Assembly (NCBI RefSeq): GCF_033958435.1
Contig: NC_134142.1
Span: 97,969,001-98,033,000 of the forward strand
Length of the DNA stretch: 64,000 bases
Source of the DNA: Carettochelys insculpta
Taxonomy: Eukaryota > Chordata > Testudines > Carettochelyidae
Direction: 5' to 3'
In this document: piece after piece, positions 45,771-58,415 of the stretch
How the letters are laid out: each line of letters starts with the position of its first letter
How positions within the stretch are numbered: the stretch's first letter is position 1
Notes under the pieces: generated by a model
Told to the model about the DNA's origin: nothing
Seen by the model: only the letters and a program-made list of their open reading frames with translations
The model's database searches: none
Translations under genes and position numbers: made by a program

Positions 45771-47639
45771 TGTACATTTTAAATAAGCAATAGGAACTAA
45801 TGGTACATTCTCTGTCAATGAGATTAAAATTCATTAACAAGACAAATCCAACAGCTTCATTAATTTTAAACCAAGTCTTGGATACTAATCATGCTTCATA
45901 CATTAAGGCAGAAGAATGAATACAGAAACCCAAACACATAAATTCCATTGTCTTGTTTATGTGCCCAGATCTGCCAAAATGCTTTAGCTACATAAATGGT
46001 GCCAAAAGACATCAAAATGAATTTGATGGTGGGGTTTTCTGATAGGTCGGAATTTGACCTTTATATCAGATATAAAACAAAGGAATTAAGGCCGTATTCC
46101 ATTTTATTAATAAATTGCATAATCACTTGCTTCACCACACTTTGGTTCATTATAAAATATACTCAAGAGACCAGATAACTAAGCCAGTCATGGTTTTTAT
46201 ATGGTATGGGGACAAAGGTTCTATACAATATCATTCTCTAAATATCAATCCCATGTATCTATTTTACATTTATTTCACACAGAAGCTGTGCTCCACAAAA
46301 TTTCATCTCTAAAGCCATCTTTTTATACCCTATTTGTTTACCAGTGAAAAGTACTATACATGTTACCTAGAACTGCATTCACTCTGCTTTTTTACCTTGT
46401 TTCTGGTACCAGGATGTTCCTCTATTTCTTGTATTCAAAACCCATGCAAGTGTGATACTAAAGGGGGTGAGGACACCTCCTAGACCTGCCTGTATAAAGA
46501 TAAATACATTTGTGAGGGCAACTCCCTTTCTGTAGGCTATGAGTGAACAATTACATGTCTGCACACTGTCTGTTTTCTATCTACATAAGCCAAGACTTAT
46601 TTCAGTTAAAATAAAGTGTTACGGATTACTTAGCATAAGTAAATAGGATTATAATAAATGTACAGGGCAATTTGAGCTATATAACTGTTGTATTAATTCT
46701 TAATATATAGTTAAATGGTTGGAATATATGTATAGTGGGTAATATCAGCATAATACTGTATATATGTATACTAATCAGTATACATTAGTCAACAAACTGA
46801 TCTTTGGAAAGATTTAAATGCTTCAAAAGACATTAACTTGTGATGTACTTTTTAGAAAGCACATTGACTATCATTTTTTCATGCTGCCTTATTAACACTA
46901 TCACACAGCAAACAACATAGATGAAAGCAGAGTCTTAAACAAGTTTAGATTCAAAGAACCATATATCTTATTTACTCTAGACTTAACTCATTGCTAGTAA
47001 TTTATTCCTTCTAGGACTTTTTCTACTTGGCTTATCAAGAACACCTTGTCCATTCTGAGAACACTTCATCCAGTTCTCTGAGAACCAAAACAAAAACTCA
47101 GTTCAACTCCAGATTTTGTCATTCAAATGAGGTTCCTGTTTTGGCACACAGCACAAATAAGCTGAGTTGATCAGACTCAGAGTGGGTATAAGGCATAACA
47201 CACATGCACAGTTACACAGAAAAAATCTCCTCCTTTATATACATTTGCACATTACTTAGCATTTACTAAACATCATGCCTTGCATTTTGATAAAACCCAT
47301 CCACATGCAGCATGTGCTGTCTAAGCTTGACCTAGTTTTTGCCTCATTTCTAGTTTTCTAACTTATCTTGTCCTTTCTTAGTAAATCCCTCTCCAGGTGT
47401 TCTCCTTCTGAGCCCTAGCTGGCACAGATACTGTCTCTTTAGCCTACTGACCTATATATTTATCTTATTTAGCACAAACATTCTGTTTTCAACCTAATGA
47501 TCCATTTACTTCGCTGACCCTACCTTCTCAGAGTTGAGCCCTGTGTAGCTTAAAAGCTTTCTCTCACCAACAGAAGTTGATTTAATAACTTTTAATAACT
47601 CATCTACCTTGTGCCTACAGTTGCCAGGCATCTGGCTTT

Positions 47640-47960
47640 CAACCAGAATGCCCAGTCAAAAAAGAGACCCTAGCAAGTCTGGTCAGCAACACTGATGGGA
47701 CCATTTGAATTCTGATCATTGGTGCATCTGGGCTAAGGCAGGCTCCCTGCCTGCCCTGGCTCTTTGCAGCTCCCAAAATGGTCAGTCTGTGCCAACTCCT
47801 TGAGGTGTTCAGGTACAAGGAAGGTCAGCAAAGTGCCGCACACTGCTCCCATCCTGTGCGCCATCTCCACAGCTCCCAATGGCCAGAATCTGTGGCCAAT
47901 GGGGGCAGCAAGAGTGACACCTGCAGGCATGGGCAGCACACAGCAGACAAAGCCATCTGG
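47640..47960. repeat. GC-rich interspersed repeat fragment
   Basis: The order GCTCTTTGCAGCTCCCAAAA, a GCCGCACACTGCTCCC block and CAGCTCCCAATGGCCAGAAT facing CCAATGGGGG looks like a repeat I know from turtle sequences, but I cannot name the family or find its ends. The frames of 68-79 codons on both strands are explained by this. Confidence 0.4.
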
Positions 47961-48797
47961 CCATTCCTCCTAGTCACCTGGCCATTAGCATACCTAGAAT
48001 CAAAATACCAGAACTGACTTTCTTCCTTAATGTATTCCGAGACTCAGAAGTTGTGTGTCGATATCCCTTATTCCACATGATCGCGTGGAGTACTGAGGTC
48101 TCCACAGAGAAGTCAATTTTAACAGATTGTCAATCCATTGGACAGATGGTTTATTTCCTAGGCATATTCCAAGACACAAATTCACTACTTTAATTACTCT
48201 ATTTAAATGCACTCAAGAATTAAAATGCATTCAATATATCATTTGGTAAAAGACTTCAGGACACATTGTAAAAGATCAGTGTTTGTGTGCATATACACTT
48301 GTATCTAAACACTCATTATATAGTTGATCTATGTACACACTTTATCACATTGATTATGTAAATGTATGTCTCCCATTCTGTGCACTATTGTATAAAGTAT
48401 CCATCCTGAAGTACAAAGTAAATAACCTCTTAGCTAGCTAGTCAAGTTGTTACTCTAGCTTTCTGTGCAGAGAAACAAATGGAAGAGCATGAATTTGATT
48501 TTCATTGCTACTCAGTGCCAATGAGTAAACAATGGAGCCGAGCAAATAGTGATGAAACACTGCTAATACTCAGCTTTTGCATTCCTTTTGGTACATTGGT
48601 TGTCATGAATATAGTATGACTGGTTTTTATTTTCCATTCACTTTTCACTGAAGTCAATGGGATTGCATAAATATAGTTAATCTGTATTTATAAGTATGTG
48701 AGTGAGAAGGAAATCAGGGCCCCAAGTTCAGATAGAACAAAAAATATACATTAATCCCACATTCTAAAATATTCACACACACACATAAAATCACTTT

Positions 48798-49225
48798 GGG
48801 TGTGTCTACATGGGCACAAATCTTCGAAATAGCCATGCTAGTAGCCATTTCGAAGATTACTAATGAGGTGCTGAACTGAATATTCAGAACCTCATTAGCA
48901 TTACGACACCTCTGGCCGAGGCACCTCAAAAGCACCACTTTCGAAAGCACGTGGCTTGGCGCGGCTACACGGGGGTCCTTTTGAAAGGACCCTGCACCTT
49001 TCGAAATCCCCTTATCCTGCTCACTGATCAGAATAAAAGGATTTTGAAAGATGCGGGTCCTTTCAAAAAGGACCCCCATGTAGCTGCGCCAAGCCGCGTG
49101 CTTCCGGCCGTGGCGCTTCGAAAGTGTCCTAATGCTAATGAGGTGCTGAATATTCAATTCAGCGCTTCATTAGTAATCTTTGAAATATGGCTATTTTGAA
49201 GATTTGTGCCCGTGTACACACAGCC
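48798..49225. mobile_element. palindromic MITE, TSD TTT
   Basis: The 428-bp element starts GGGTGTGTCTACATGGGCAC and ends GTGCCCGTGTACACACAGCC, and TTT is duplicated on both sides. The arms continue inwards (AATCTTCGAAATAGCCATGC; GGGGGTCCTTTTGAAAGGACC near the centre). The 147-codon minus-strand frame and the 82-codon plus-strand frame share residues because of the palindrome and are not genes. Confidence 0.88.
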
Positions 49226-49524
49226 TTTCTGTAAGCAGTCACACCAGAAGAGGTAAGATTATTCAATCAGGGAAGAAAAAGATTGCATGATACTTATGTG
49301 ACCAGCAAGTACTAACGTATGCAGTTTTAACAATAATCCATCGTATAAGTAAAATTCATAAATCAGTTCCTCGGACAATTTCAAACATGCAAAAGAAAAC
49401 CATTCTTCACAGATTTGCAGCCAAATGCAAAACAAAATAATGGATTTAGATAGGAAATCTAATGGAAAAATTAAAGGACAGGAATACAAATAACATGAGT
49501 TATCCTGATTTTATGGAAAATAGA

Positions 49525-50150
49525 TGTTGTCAAACAAACCTGTTTATGTTCTTTGAAGAAATTACAACTTTGGTTACTAAATGTAAATGTGTAGGTGTAA
49601 CATAGATTTTTGTAAGGCATTTGACCACATGACATTGATTAAAAATGGCCTCTATAAAAGAACTGCTAAGTAGCAGATCTCAAAAACTAATTGTTAATGG
49701 GGAATCAGCATAGAAGGGGGAAATTTCTAGGAAAGTTCTGCAGAGATTGGTACTAGATGCTACGCTATGCAGTGGTTTTAGTCAACGGCCTGGAAGTCAA
49801 AGTAAAATCACTTTTGACAAAATTTGTAGATGACACAAAGCTTGGACAAGTTGAAACAACAAGAACAGGGCAACCAAACAGTGATTAATTTGCTTGGCAA
49901 ACTGAACCCATTCAAACAAATTGTGTTTTAATACATCCAAGCATAAAGCTATGTATCTAGGAACAAAGAACCTAGGTCATGGATATTTCAAGGGGGGTAG
50001 TATCCTGGAAAAATAGTGACTTCAAAGAGGATCTAGAGTTCCTGATGGATAAGCAGTTCAGTATGATCTCCCAGTGGGTTACTTTGGCAACAAGGGGTAC
50101 TGTGATTCTTGGATGTATAAACAGGGGAATACTAAGTAGGACTTACACTC
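49525..50150 (+). pseudogene. CR1-type LINE reverse transcriptase remnant
   Basis: In broken frames the segment reads FFEEITTLVTKCKCVGV, then FVDDTKLGQVE, which is the FADDTKL-type catalytic box of CR1/L3 reverse transcriptases with one change, followed by a region with YLGTKNLGHGYF. Stops and frame changes are frequent. The copy lies antisense to ANO3 and is old. Confidence 0.8.
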
Positions 50151-50349
50151 TACCAATATTATGACTCCCTTACTAAGTTTTGCAATCAAAAGGGATCAAA
50201 ACATTGTCACATCTGTGCATCTTAATATTGTCCAATGCCAACCTATCAGTAAATCTACTGTATTGTAAAGAACCAAGAGCAAATTTTTATATACTTTTCT
50301 CAATGGTTTAACTACTGAAGTTATTACTCATGAAATGTTGCAGATTTGA

Positions 50350-50760
50350 TGTAAAGAAACTTCTTTTGAGTATATTTTGGACTCTGTCCATACCTTTGAT
50401 GTGGTTAGGTTCAGCCATGGTGTCACTTGTATAGATATGTGGACAGAGTTGGCAATGGGGGTTTGTTGCAGAGATTTCAGATTTGGGGACAATTTATATC
50501 TTCAAGTCATCACCAACATTGTGCACAGGTTTACAAGCAACACCACCACAGGACCTAATCACAGCAGCTGCACTATCAGGTGCTCATATACCTGCACATC
50601 TATGGACATGATATATGCAATCATCTGCCAGCATTGCTCCTCTGGCATGTAGATTGACCAAACTGAACAATCTCTGTTTCAAAGGCCAAATGGACACAAA
50701 TTGGACATCAAGAAAGGTAACATACAAAAACTAATAAGAGAGCCCATTAACCCTACCTGG
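50350..50760 (+). pseudogene. Penelope-like element, GIY-YIG endonuclease remnant
   Basis: The frame has a cysteine-rich stretch CTIRCSYTCTSMDMIYAIIC, then CQHCSSGM, a stop, and IDQTEQSLFQRPNGHKLDIK. This follows the order of the GIY-YIG nuclease of Penelope-like elements (xVIYxIxCxxC...YxGxTxxxLxxRxxxH). The first catalytic block is changed (MIYAI) and the tyrosine of the second block has become a stop, so it is inactive. The reverse transcriptase part is not visible. The element stops next to copy B of the TIR element. Confidence 0.78.
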
Positions 50761-50767
50761 ATATTCA

Positions 50768-51475
50768 AGCCGTGTCTACACGTGCACGCTACTTCAAAGT
50801 AGCGGCACTAACTTCGAAATAGCACCAGTCACGGCTACACGTGTTGGGCGCTATTTCGATGTTAACATTGCCGTTAGGCAGCGAGACGTCGAAGCCGCTA
50901 ACCCCATGAGGGGATGGGAATAGCACCCTACTTCGAAGTTGAACGTCGAAGTAGGGCACATGTAGACGATCCACGTCCCGCAACATCGAAATAGCGGGGT
51001 CTGCCATGGTGGCCATCAGCTGAGGGGTTGAGAGACGCTCTCTCCAGCCCCTGCGGGGCTCTATGGTCACCGTGGGCAGCAGCCCTTAGCCCAGGGCTTC
51101 TGGCTGCTGCTGCTGCAGCTGGGGATCCATGCTGCATGCACAGGGTCTGCAACCAGTTGTCGGCTCTGTGGATCTTGTGTTGTTTAGTGCAAGTGTGTCT
51201 GGGAGGGGCCCTTTAAGGGAGCAGCTTGCTGTTGAGTCCGCCCTGTGACCCTGTCTGCAGCTGTGCCTGGCACCCTTATTTCGATGTGTGCTACTTTGGC
51301 GTGTAGACGTTCCCTCACAGCGCCTATTTCGATGTGGTGCTGCGCAACGTCGATGTTGAACCTCGACATTGCCAGCCCTGGAGGACGTGTAGACGTTATT
51401 CATCGAAATAGCCTATTTCGATGTCGCTACATCGAAATAAGCTATTCGATGTAGGCTTCACGTGTAGACGTAGCT
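50768..51475 (-). mobile_element. 0.71-kb TIR element, copy B, TSD TCA
   Basis: Read on the minus strand this is the same element as 43100-43810, with scattered substitutions and one small deletion. By eye the identity is above 90%. The plus-strand ends are AGCCGTGTCTACACGTGCAC and ACGTGTAGACGTAGCT, and TCA is duplicated exactly on both sides. The 105-codon and 14-codon frames (MDPQLQQQQPEALG) are kept. The two copies form an inverted pair with about 7 kb between them. Confidence 0.9.
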
Positions 51476-51815
51476 TCAGTAACACATTTAAAAATTAGCC
51501 ATCCTTTTCCAATAAATAAACAAACAAACAAAAAGAACAAAACAAAACAAAAACAGATTACAAAGAGAAACAGCAGAGCTGCAATTCATTGACTAATTTA
51601 ACATGGTCAAATTAGGACTGAATAAGTACTTAGAATGGTTCTCTCACTACAAAGGCAATTTTCCCTTTCTTGGTATTCATGCATCCTCACCAACCTCTGA
51701 GGGTGAGCCACATCCACTCTGACTGAATTGACCTCATCAACACTGGTCCCACTCTTGATTAATAACTCCCTTCTTTTGATATGCTAGTTCTCTATTTCTG
51801 TGTATGTATGCATGC

Positions 51816-51828
51816 ATGTGTGTGTGTG

Positions 51829-51883
<55 letters not shown>
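51816..51883. repeat. compound microsatellite (TG)n(TC)n(AC)n
   Basis: Seven or so TG units, TTT, about 18 TC units and about 9 AC units follow directly. The Arg-Glu repeat frame on the minus strand is an artefact of it. Confidence 0.95.
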
Positions 51884-52803
51884 TCCTACTTCTGCGAGTT
51901 CCATTCCATGCATCTGACAAAGTGTTTTTAACACAGAAAAGTGTATGCCCAAGTAAACCTAATAGATTTAAAGTGCTACAGGACTCCGAATGTTCTCTGC
52001 AGACATCAATGAATGCAGCTACCTCACTGAAACATTTACCTTGTAAGATCAATCAGGGCACTTAAAAGAAAACAAAACGTTTTAGATTTTCTGCATGTTT
52101 GTTACTTGTACATTGAACTTTTGCTTTCTTTTATCTGCTTTAAACTCCAATAATTCTCACAAGAAAATTTGTTTCCAGTCTCCTATCCGCTTCTCTTTTT
52201 TTCCTGTACCTTTCAAGATAAAGATGTATATTAGAAGCCTACTGGTAAAAAGTGAACACTACAGATTCCAAACTTCGGATATTATAATAGTATTTTAGAC
52301 ATCTTTACATACAGTGCCCATGCCACTCAAATATGCTTCATAAAATAATATATTTTGTTCTCAGTTAATAAATGTGATGCTCTAGTAGTTCTAAATGCAG
52401 GTAGAGTTTGTCTTACTCAATACATTTCTACCCCTCAAATTAACGAATTAATATGTAGAGAGAATAATCCCTTTGATAAAATCAACAAAGAATATAGTTC
52501 CCTGCTCTTTTTACAGGAAACTTCAGTTTCCCTAAAGTAATAATACTTTTCATTTCTATGTTGCTTTTCAGCCAAGGTTTTTAAAGCGCTTCCAAAACAT
52601 TAAGCCTAATAATGCCTGTAAAGTACTACAGATATATTTTGCCCAAATTTAGGTTAATAACCTGAGAAACACTGGGCCAGTGGCCCTAATGATTGGAAGC
52701 CAGAAGCCCCAATGTCCCTAGTGTAATTTTGAGACTATTTGCCCCTTCTTTAAGAAGCTGCAGAAAGACATTAACAACGTTCTGAGAGCCTGGGACCAAT
52801 ATG

Positions 52804-53605
52804 AAGTCTTGTGGCACCTTATAGACTAAGATATTTTGGAGAATAAGCTTTCATGGGCAAAGACTTGCTTCATCAGATGCATGAGTGGGTAGGGGTAGTT
52901 TCAGAGGGGTATTTAAAGAATTGGGTCCCAGTAAAAGGGAGGGCCAGAGCTGCCAAGGTCTATTCAGCAAGGTGGAAATGGCCCGTTATCAATAGTATGT
53001 ATCAAAAGAGGAAAAACACATCAGATCAGACAGGGGGATATGAGCCATTGTCAGAGTCTAATGGGGAGATATTAACACCCATGGCAGAGAAGCTGTTTTT
53101 GTAAGCTGTGAGCCACTTCCGGTAGCAGATTTAAAGGTGGTAGTCCTGAAAAAAAAAATTCAAAAATCAAATGGAGAGAGAAATCTCTGAGCTGCAATTT
53201 ATTTGCAAATTTGACTCCATTAACCAAGGATTAAACAGATTGGGAGTGGGTCGCATCTTACAAAAACAGCTTCTCTGCCCTGGGTATTAATATCTCCCCA
53301 TTAGACTCTGACAATGGCTCATATCCTCCTGTCTGACCTGACTTGTTTTTTCCTCTTTTGATACGTACTATTGATAATGGGCCATTTCCATCTTGCTGAA
53401 TAGATCCTGTCAGCTCTGGCCCTCCCTTTTATTGGGACCCCATTCTTTAAATACCCCTCTGAAACTACCCGCCCATGCATCTGATGAAGCGGGTCTTTAC
53501 CCATGAAAGGTTATGCTGCAAAATATCTGTTAGTCTATAAGGTGCCACAAGACTTCTTGTTGTTCTCGAAACTACAGACTAACATGGCTATCTCTTTGAT
53601 ACTTT
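52804..53605 (+). mobile_element. Penelope-like foldback with 303-bp arms and tail
   Basis: The left arm 52804-53106 and the right arm 53256-53558 are diverged reverse complements separated by a 149-base spacer. Both carry TTAAAGAATTGGGTCCCAGT-type, AGAGTCTAATGGGGAGATAT-type and GTGGCACCTTATAGACTAA sequences. A tail with ACTACAGACTAACATGGCTA follows on the right only. The two short frames inside (GKDLLHQMHEWVGVVSEGYL and a minus-strand counterpart) are the same sequence read from opposite arms. Confidence 0.7.
52840..52876 (-). ncRNA. hammerhead-like core, degraded (left arm)
   Basis: On the minus strand CTGATGA, a poorly paired stem II (GCAAGTCTTTGCCCAT), GAAA and GCTTATTCTC follow in the hammerhead order. 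The stem III pair is broken (GC against TC). The plus-strand copy in the right arm (53481-53519) has GCGGGTCTTTACCC and then a G at the cleavage position, which hammerheads do not tolerate. Confidence 0.35.
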
Positions 53606-54084
53606 GGACCAATATAGCTACAACAACATTGCATCATTGCATACATCTTATGCTTTGGAAGAAATGAACTTTCTTCCAAAAATGTGAAATTACTTTCTTC
53701 TGAACAGAATGAAAGGGAGTGAAGGCAATGAGATAAGTGAATCTGTACAGAAAAGGTTACTGATACTGTAAGCGTCTTCAATGCCGCCAAATCTCCTGGG
53801 CCTGATAACGCCAGTCTAGAAATCTGAGCCATGCTATGTTTTAACATAAATGTTACTCCTTCAAAATATTATTATTATGCTTTCACCAGCTTGGGTTTAT
53901 ACCTTTTTTACTTCAAAGCAGAAGGTCAAAGACCCAAGAGAGAGTAGCATTCTGACATGTTTAAAAGCCAACTAATAAATGTGAACTTTGGTGACTCAGG
54001 ATTGACCCATTGATGAGAAAAGCAGTATATGGAGTCGGACAACGTATTGAAGAACTATGCAATGTCAATAAAAATACTGTATCC

Positions 54085-54165
54085 CAGTGGTGGGCTATAT
54101 GTGGCCAATCAGGGTTCTAGGTGTGGCCCATGACATGTTTTGTTCACTTTAGCTCACAAACAGCA
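54085..54165 (+). mobile_element. hAT-like terminus fragment
   Basis: CAGTGGTGGGCTATATGTGG followed by TCTAGGTGTGGCCCATGACA resembles a hAT left end. No partner terminus was found. Confidence 0.4.
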
Positions 54166-54384
54166 CTGGTTTCTGTCTACATAGTTTTTTCCTACCAAGT
54201 AAAGCAAGGGCATATGAAGTGAGGAGGGTGTTGATTATGGGAAGTATATACTTCCTTTGCATCTGGCCACAGCATTGTTACAATTTGATCGGCAGGGCCT
54301 GTAAATTTGAGGTATTCAAGTGCAGTTAGCAAAACTACCCTAGCCCAGGAGACCATTTTGGTTATATCACTCTTGCAGCCCACT

Positions 54385-55080
54385 GAGCTGAAGGAAGTTT
54401 TTGTATAAGAATATCATGCAAGACCATATCAAAAGCTTTACTAAAGTCTAGGTATACCACATCTTCCGCTTCTCTCCTATCCACAAGGCTCATTATCCTA
54501 TCAAAGAAAGGTATCAGATTAGTTCGACCTGATTTGTTCTTTACAAATCCATGCTGGCTGTTCCCTATCACCTTACCATCTCCCAAGTGCTTGCAGATGA
54601 TTCTTTAATTACCTGCTCCATTATCTTTCCTGTCACTGAAGTTAAGCTGACTGGCCTGTAGTTTCCTGGGTTATTCTTATTCCCCTTTTTATAGATGGGC
54701 ACTATATTTGACCTTTTCCAGTCTTCTGGAATCTCTCCTGTCTCCCATGATTTTCCAAAGATGATCGATAAAGGCTCAAATACCTCCTTTATGAGCTCCT
54801 TGCGTATTCTAGGATGCATTTCGTCAGGCCCTGGTGACTTGCAGACATCTAATTTTCCTAAGTGATTTTTAACTTGTTCTGTTTTTATTTCAACTTCTAA
54901 CCCTACCCCTTTCCCGTTAGCATTCACTATGTTGGGCATTCCTTCATCAGACTTCTCAGTGAAGACCGAAACAAAGAAGTCATTAAGCATATCCGCCATT
55001 TCCAAGTTCCCTGTTACTGTTTCTCCCTCCTCACTGAGCAATGGCCCTACCCTGTCCCTGGTCTTCCTAAAATTAAAACT
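54385..55080 (-). pseudogene. CR1 LINE reverse transcriptase fragment
   Basis: Read on the minus strand the fragment begins in the region between endonuclease and reverse transcriptase ([16 protein letters not shown]), continues with [36 protein letters not shown] and [20 protein letters not shown], which are CR1 RT blocks 0-2, and then, after one frame change near 54580, has SQHGFVKNKSGRTNLIPFFD and VYLDFSKAFDMVLHDIL with the first catalytic Asp of the RT. It is cut before the FADD box. The frames are long and little damaged, so it is younger than the copy at 49525. It lies in the same direction as ANO3. Confidence 0.93.
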
Positions 55081-58000
55081 ATCCCTAAAACTGTTGATTT
55101 AGCACCCATTAGAGAAGAAAAAGATGCCACACAGTTGCCCCTACACATTTTTAAACGTGGAACCTTTTTCAGCAATTTCATGATCATGTTTTGCGTAATG
55201 TTACTTTCCTCTTTATTTACAAGTTCAATACTTAAAATGTTGCTACCAGAACAAGTTTGCCTCCTGTTAAGTTGGTAAAAAATAGAAGTGGTAAAGTATT
55301 TCATAAAAAGCCATTAATTCAACACATTCAGCCTCTGAACCTGCTACAAACTGTCTGCAAACACAACACAATTGTTTCAAACACAGGCAGGTCATTAAGG
55401 TCATTTCCAATTAGAACTCAGCTTATCTAAATTGAACAGAGTTTCTTTTCCTTCATTTGATTGATGTTAACTCTTACAAACATGTTTCTTGGTCACATAA
55501 ACATGCTTATATTTGCAGCAGTTTTGCAGTTTGTCATTGCACAGCTAACACATTGCACCCTAGAAGTAGTTGTGCATCTGTGATGAGAAAAGTGATCATG
55601 TGTACATGAACGGGTGCTTTGGAAATCTTTTGAAGAAAAAGGTGATTATTTTTAAAGATACTTGGTTGATAATTACCAATCATATGCACATATAATCATG
55701 GTAAGGAGAACATTTACATGCTTTACAAAAATGGTTGATCTTATTTTCTGTATTATATTTGTTCTTAAAGCAAAGCCTTATTTCTAAATCTGACTCAACT
55801 ACATCTCATGTGCATTCAGCTGTTCTTTATTTTTCTACAGCTCATTTATAGGAAAGGAAGAGGTAGCCCATACATTTTCACAGACATGATGATTAGCTCT
55901 TAGCTGATAGTGGATTTAAATCGAAAACCAATTATGGGCATTATTGATCTGAAACCTCTGCAAAGAAATATCGCTAGACTTCCTTTGTTAAGTCCCTAAT
56001 TCCCATTGTGTTTGTTTTTAACATAAAAGATATGTATTTGAACATGAAATATATTTGCAATAACACCTACTGGACTGCTGTAAAACTACTGCAGAAATTA
56101 ATGTACAAAAATAGCTGGATGCAGACAGTCAGGTTTTTAGTTGCCAATTACAGACACATCACAAATAAATTAAGTTATAATTTATGTAATTGGTGGTCCA
56201 ATTTCTATGAAACAATAACAACCGACAAATGTTTAATGTCATGGAAATAATAAAGGACATGAATAATGAAAATAATTAGCTTCCCCAGTCAATTGCTGGT
56301 GAATTCAGTATCTAACAATGCTTGAAATTGAGATGTTCAGTTTCTCATATTTGTCCTGATATCTGAATGACTTTTTAATGTACAAATAATAAGTGCTTTT
56401 TGTATATTTCATAACATGTAAATTAGGGGTTGGGAGACATTTCCCGGACAGCTTTGCTCATTCTCCTGTAAGCATACGTATACTTCATAGATGCAAGTAT
56501 TTTTTAAATTAACAGAAACAGAAACAAGAGGCTACTTGCTGGAAAAAGGGATGCTGAGGCAACTGCCACACTCACTGGCTTCAAATGGTTTCCCTTTTAT
56601 ACAGGTTTTACATCTTGGTTCATTGGCTTTTAGTGTTTCTAGTTTAAAAAGTTGCTCCAGAACGCCCCAGCGAATAATCATGAAAGGAGGAAAAAATGTA
56701 AGTCAAGGATAACCATTGAGCTGCTCTCTGTGTTCTGAAAATAGATTTTACCAGCTGATCACAAGTGCCTGTTGTTGCACTATGAAAAGCCCAATTGTAC
56801 ATCCTGTGTGATGTTCATTTAAAGCTATTAATATTCCATACCATGTTATGCTGCACTTCACTCAACCCAGGTAGGTGATCAAAAAAAAGCAACTTTTTGA
56901 TGTAAATTTTTTGAAAGCTACATGTGTGTGGGAAGGATATATTATCAATTGAACTAAAGTAAACAAACATGACCATGGTGCCTAGAATACCATCTTCATA
57001 GGAATCATTGCTCATTGACATTTTTGTCTTAATACTATGCTTGATTTTTCACATTGCCCATAAAGTGTAAAGCAGTACATGTTCTGCTATACTGCATTGC
57101 AGTAACCACATATATAAAAGCTGATGCAGATTCATCCCCATCATCACTGCATGGATCTCTCATACTCCAGCAGTTAGAAGTCCAGTGGGATGGGACCGGA
57201 TGTAATGCAATCATTAGCATGAATATTTACTTCTTGAAACTGAATTATTGGAACAGCTGCTGCTTATACCCACTGTCAGATATCTTGTACTTTGTTAACT
57301 ACCATGCTGAAATCTAGCTAATTTTTTGTGTATAGACAGACCTACATTTCAGTTTTTAAGTGGAAAACAAATGTTTTCCTGTGTCCCTGCTAATGGGTTT
57401 TCTGCATACATTTAAAAAAAAAGTAGAAACAAAAAATTGCCACAGTCAAAGAAAATTTCATCCAAAGAAGATAATTTTTCAAAAAGCTATCATTATGAGA
57501 ATTAACTGGAAAGAGAAGGTTACAAAGAAGAGCAAACATAAGAGTAAAGATGACTTATAAGGACAAGGAAAATTGGGCCTGTAGCAATTTTTGCTTCATG
57601 TGCAAAGGTCTAAAATATGAGTTTTTCTATGTACTGCAGATACGCCAAGATTATCAAGGAATCATTCAGAAAAACAGGAAAAACTAAAACTCACCAACAT
57701 TAAAAAATAAATAAAAAACAAGAGATCAGGGAAATAATTTAAAAACAAATAAACAAACTTTTCTAAAATACAAGGTCCTCTTTGTACATCAGAGCACAAG
57801 CCCAATATTGTAAACATACTTCTCAGGTTATCCTTTAAACAGACTGTTCACTACAAACTGCGAAACTTGACAGACCCATGGTGAATATATTTATAGTAAA
57901 TACATGTCAGGCTTAACCTGTGGTTGATTGGCATGAAGAGCTGATTTCATTATGATTTAGAGGGGACAGGGAAAGAATATTTTTATGGACTTTGCCTTCA

Positions 58001-58415
58001 TCTATCAGGATATATCATAAATCATTGTGATGAGTATTTTTCATTTCTGTCCTGTCTGAGAGAGAAACACTTCCATACATCAATTTTATGAAAAATGTGG
58101 TTTCCATTAAAAAATAAAATATTATTTTGATATTATTTTCTCTTTCATGCTTTATTAGTCACAATTCTGCCACTTCTGTGAAGTAATGGATCAAAACCAC
58201 AATAAGCCTATTAAGCATAGATTTCACCTTCTCCTTCTCTAAATTTCCTACTACTACTCCTACTAAATTTCCTAGTTTGTAATTTGACATTCTTGTTATC
58301 AACTTCCTTTCCTCCATTTGTTTTATGCATTTCTTAATGTTCATAGCTGCCTTCACTTTCCCTTGTTTTTTTAATCAGTGTGGTCTACTTTCTTGACTGT
58401 GGAGTTAGACACTTT

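Noticed and set aside
46379..46564. 61-codon hydrophobic minus-strand frame as a membrane exon of ANO3
   Set aside because: It lies upstream of the N-terminal exons, so a transmembrane exon of ANO3 cannot be there, and it does not resemble one.
48714..49199. 147-codon minus-strand and 82-codon plus-strand frames with shared peptide segments
   Set aside because: The shared residues arise because the MITE at 48798-49225 is a palindrome; both frames start or end outside any plausible exon.
51792..52052. 86-codon minus-strand frame with an Arg-Glu repeat
   Set aside because: The repeat is a direct reading of the (TC)n microsatellite at 51831-51866.
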